DNA of 5,303 bases from an uncultured Bacilli bacterium (GTDB lineage Bacteria > Bacillota_I > Bacilli_A > RF39 > UBA660), in NCBI GenBank assembly GCA_947589695.1, contig CANQBY010000087.1:1-5303 (forward strand), written 5' to 3'. Of the stretch, positions 4,722 through 5,303 are shown piece by piece (the stretch's first letter is position 1; every line of letters starts with the position of its first letter). The translations under genes and the position numbers were made by a program. The notes under the pieces were generated by a model. It was not told the DNA's origin. It did not search any database and saw only the letters and a program-made list of their open reading frames with translations.

Positions 4722-5303
4722 TTGAAAAAAGTAATAAAATTATTAAGTATAATTGTAATAGTAATAAGTATTAATTTTGTATGTTATATAAAAAGTAATA
4801 ATAATTATCAAACAGTAGAAAAACTAACTAAAAAAGGAAATACTATTGCCTTTATGTTAGAACAAGATGATGGAACATACCAAAGTACAGAAGAATTACC
4901 AACAGGATATGAATTTAATCAAGCAAAAAGTCAGTGTAATAATGGAGCAACACCAACTTGGGATAGCAAAACAAATTCTTTAAGACTAAGCATAACCAAA
5001 AAGAATACAAGTTGTTTTCTTTATTTTGATAAAGGAAAATCTACTAAAAAATTAGAAGAATTAGGCTTAACTATATCAAAAGAAGGATGCCCAGTAGTAG
5101 ACAACCAAGGAATAGCAACAATAACTGATATAGAAGGAACCAATAAACTTATATGTTCGAGTGCAGATGATGATGGCGAAACTTATTATTTTAGAGGAAC
5201 AGTTGATAACAACTGGGTAAAGTTCGCAGGTAAATTATGGCGAATCATCCGAATAAATGGTGATGGAACAATTAGATTGATTTATGCAGGAACAGATGAA
5301 AGT
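4722..5303 (+). CDS. Secreted or surface-anchored protein of gut-Bacilli type, N-terminal part (continues beyond the window)
   Basis: 194 residues are visible before the window ends in an open frame. The chosen start is TTG at 4722, preceded by GAGTGAT (4711-4717), a partial match to the extended anti-Shine-Dalgarno complement; no ATG or GTG fits near the beginning. The N-terminus MKKVIKLLSIIVIVISINFV is a Lys-rich stretch and a hydrophobic helix, either a signal peptide or a membrane anchor, placing the rest outside the cell. A first module (about 43-110) contains an EQDDGTY block, SQCNNG, TPTWDS and SCFLYFD, with Cys74 and Cys98 as a possible disulfide. A second module has DGETYYFRG (about 152-160) and then NNWVKFAGKLWRIIRINGDG (163-182). 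The W-K-F-A-G-x-x-W-R-I-I-R-I-N-G-D-G-T pattern occurs, as I recall, in many large uncharacterised surface proteins of gut Bacilli. I know no function; adhesion or pilus-like roles are guesses. It is divergent from the XRE regulator gene and has its own strong promoter. Confidence 0.8.
   Translation, partial: MKKVIKLLSIIVIVISINFVCYIKSNNNYQTVEKLTKKGNTIAFMLEQDDGTYQSTEELPTGYEFNQAKSQCNNGATPTWDSKTNSLRLSITKKNTSCFLYFDKGKSTKKLEELGLTISKEGCPVVDNQGIATITDIEGTNKLICSSADDDGETYYFRGTVDNNWVKFAGKLWRIIRINGDGTIRLIYAGTDES

Overview
The window looks like the chromosome of a low-GC, Gram-positive-type bacterium, probably an uncultured gut member of the Bacilli/Mollicutes-like lineages. The evidence is strongly AT-rich codon use, Shine-Dalgarno-driven starts (including GTG and TTG), the Firmicutes gene order phosphatase / PASTA kinase / rsgA / rpe, and a surface-protein family I associate with gut Bacilli metagenomes. 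Trp is read from TGG, no TGA occurs inside the long frames, and all six visible gene stops are TAA or TAG, so the standard bacterial code fits. The lineage call is recall-based and tentative.

Bases 1-3780 (+ strand) are one compact operon: the 3' part of a PP2C Ser/Thr phosphatase (prpC/stp), a membrane Ser/Thr kinase with three PASTA domains (prkC/stkP), the ribosome-assembly GTPase rsgA (cpgA) and ribulose-phosphate 3-epimerase (rpe). The genes overlap by 1 base or lie 4-8 bases apart. Kinase and phosphatase form a reversible phosphorylation pair that senses cell-wall fragments, and RsgA is a known PrkC substrate in Bacillus. The thiN gene that often follows rpe in Firmicutes is absent here.

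Bases 3781-4121 contain no long gene but are densely structured. On the - strand there is a 45-codon ORF (3841-3978) with a good ribosome site, a plausible promoter (4076-4104), a GC-rich foldable leader with CCTCC that can mask the ribosome site, and two 7-base blocks near the mRNA 5' end that are perfectly complementary to two blocks at its 3' end. A + strand promoter-like sequence could make an antisense RNA over the leader. Together this resembles a type I toxin-antitoxin (self-folding toxin mRNA plus antisense RNA) locus that I cannot match to a named family. It is the most interesting item in the window. A + strand hairpin with a T7 tail inside the same region is probably also the terminator of the prpC-rpe operon.

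Bases 4122-5303 hold a divergent pair: a - strand regulator made of two XRE-type helix-turn-helix domains, and a + strand secreted or surface protein that runs off the end of the window. The 144-base region between them has a near-consensus sigma-A promoter for the surface gene and a palindrome touching its -35 box, so control of the surface protein by the regulator is a reasonable inference.
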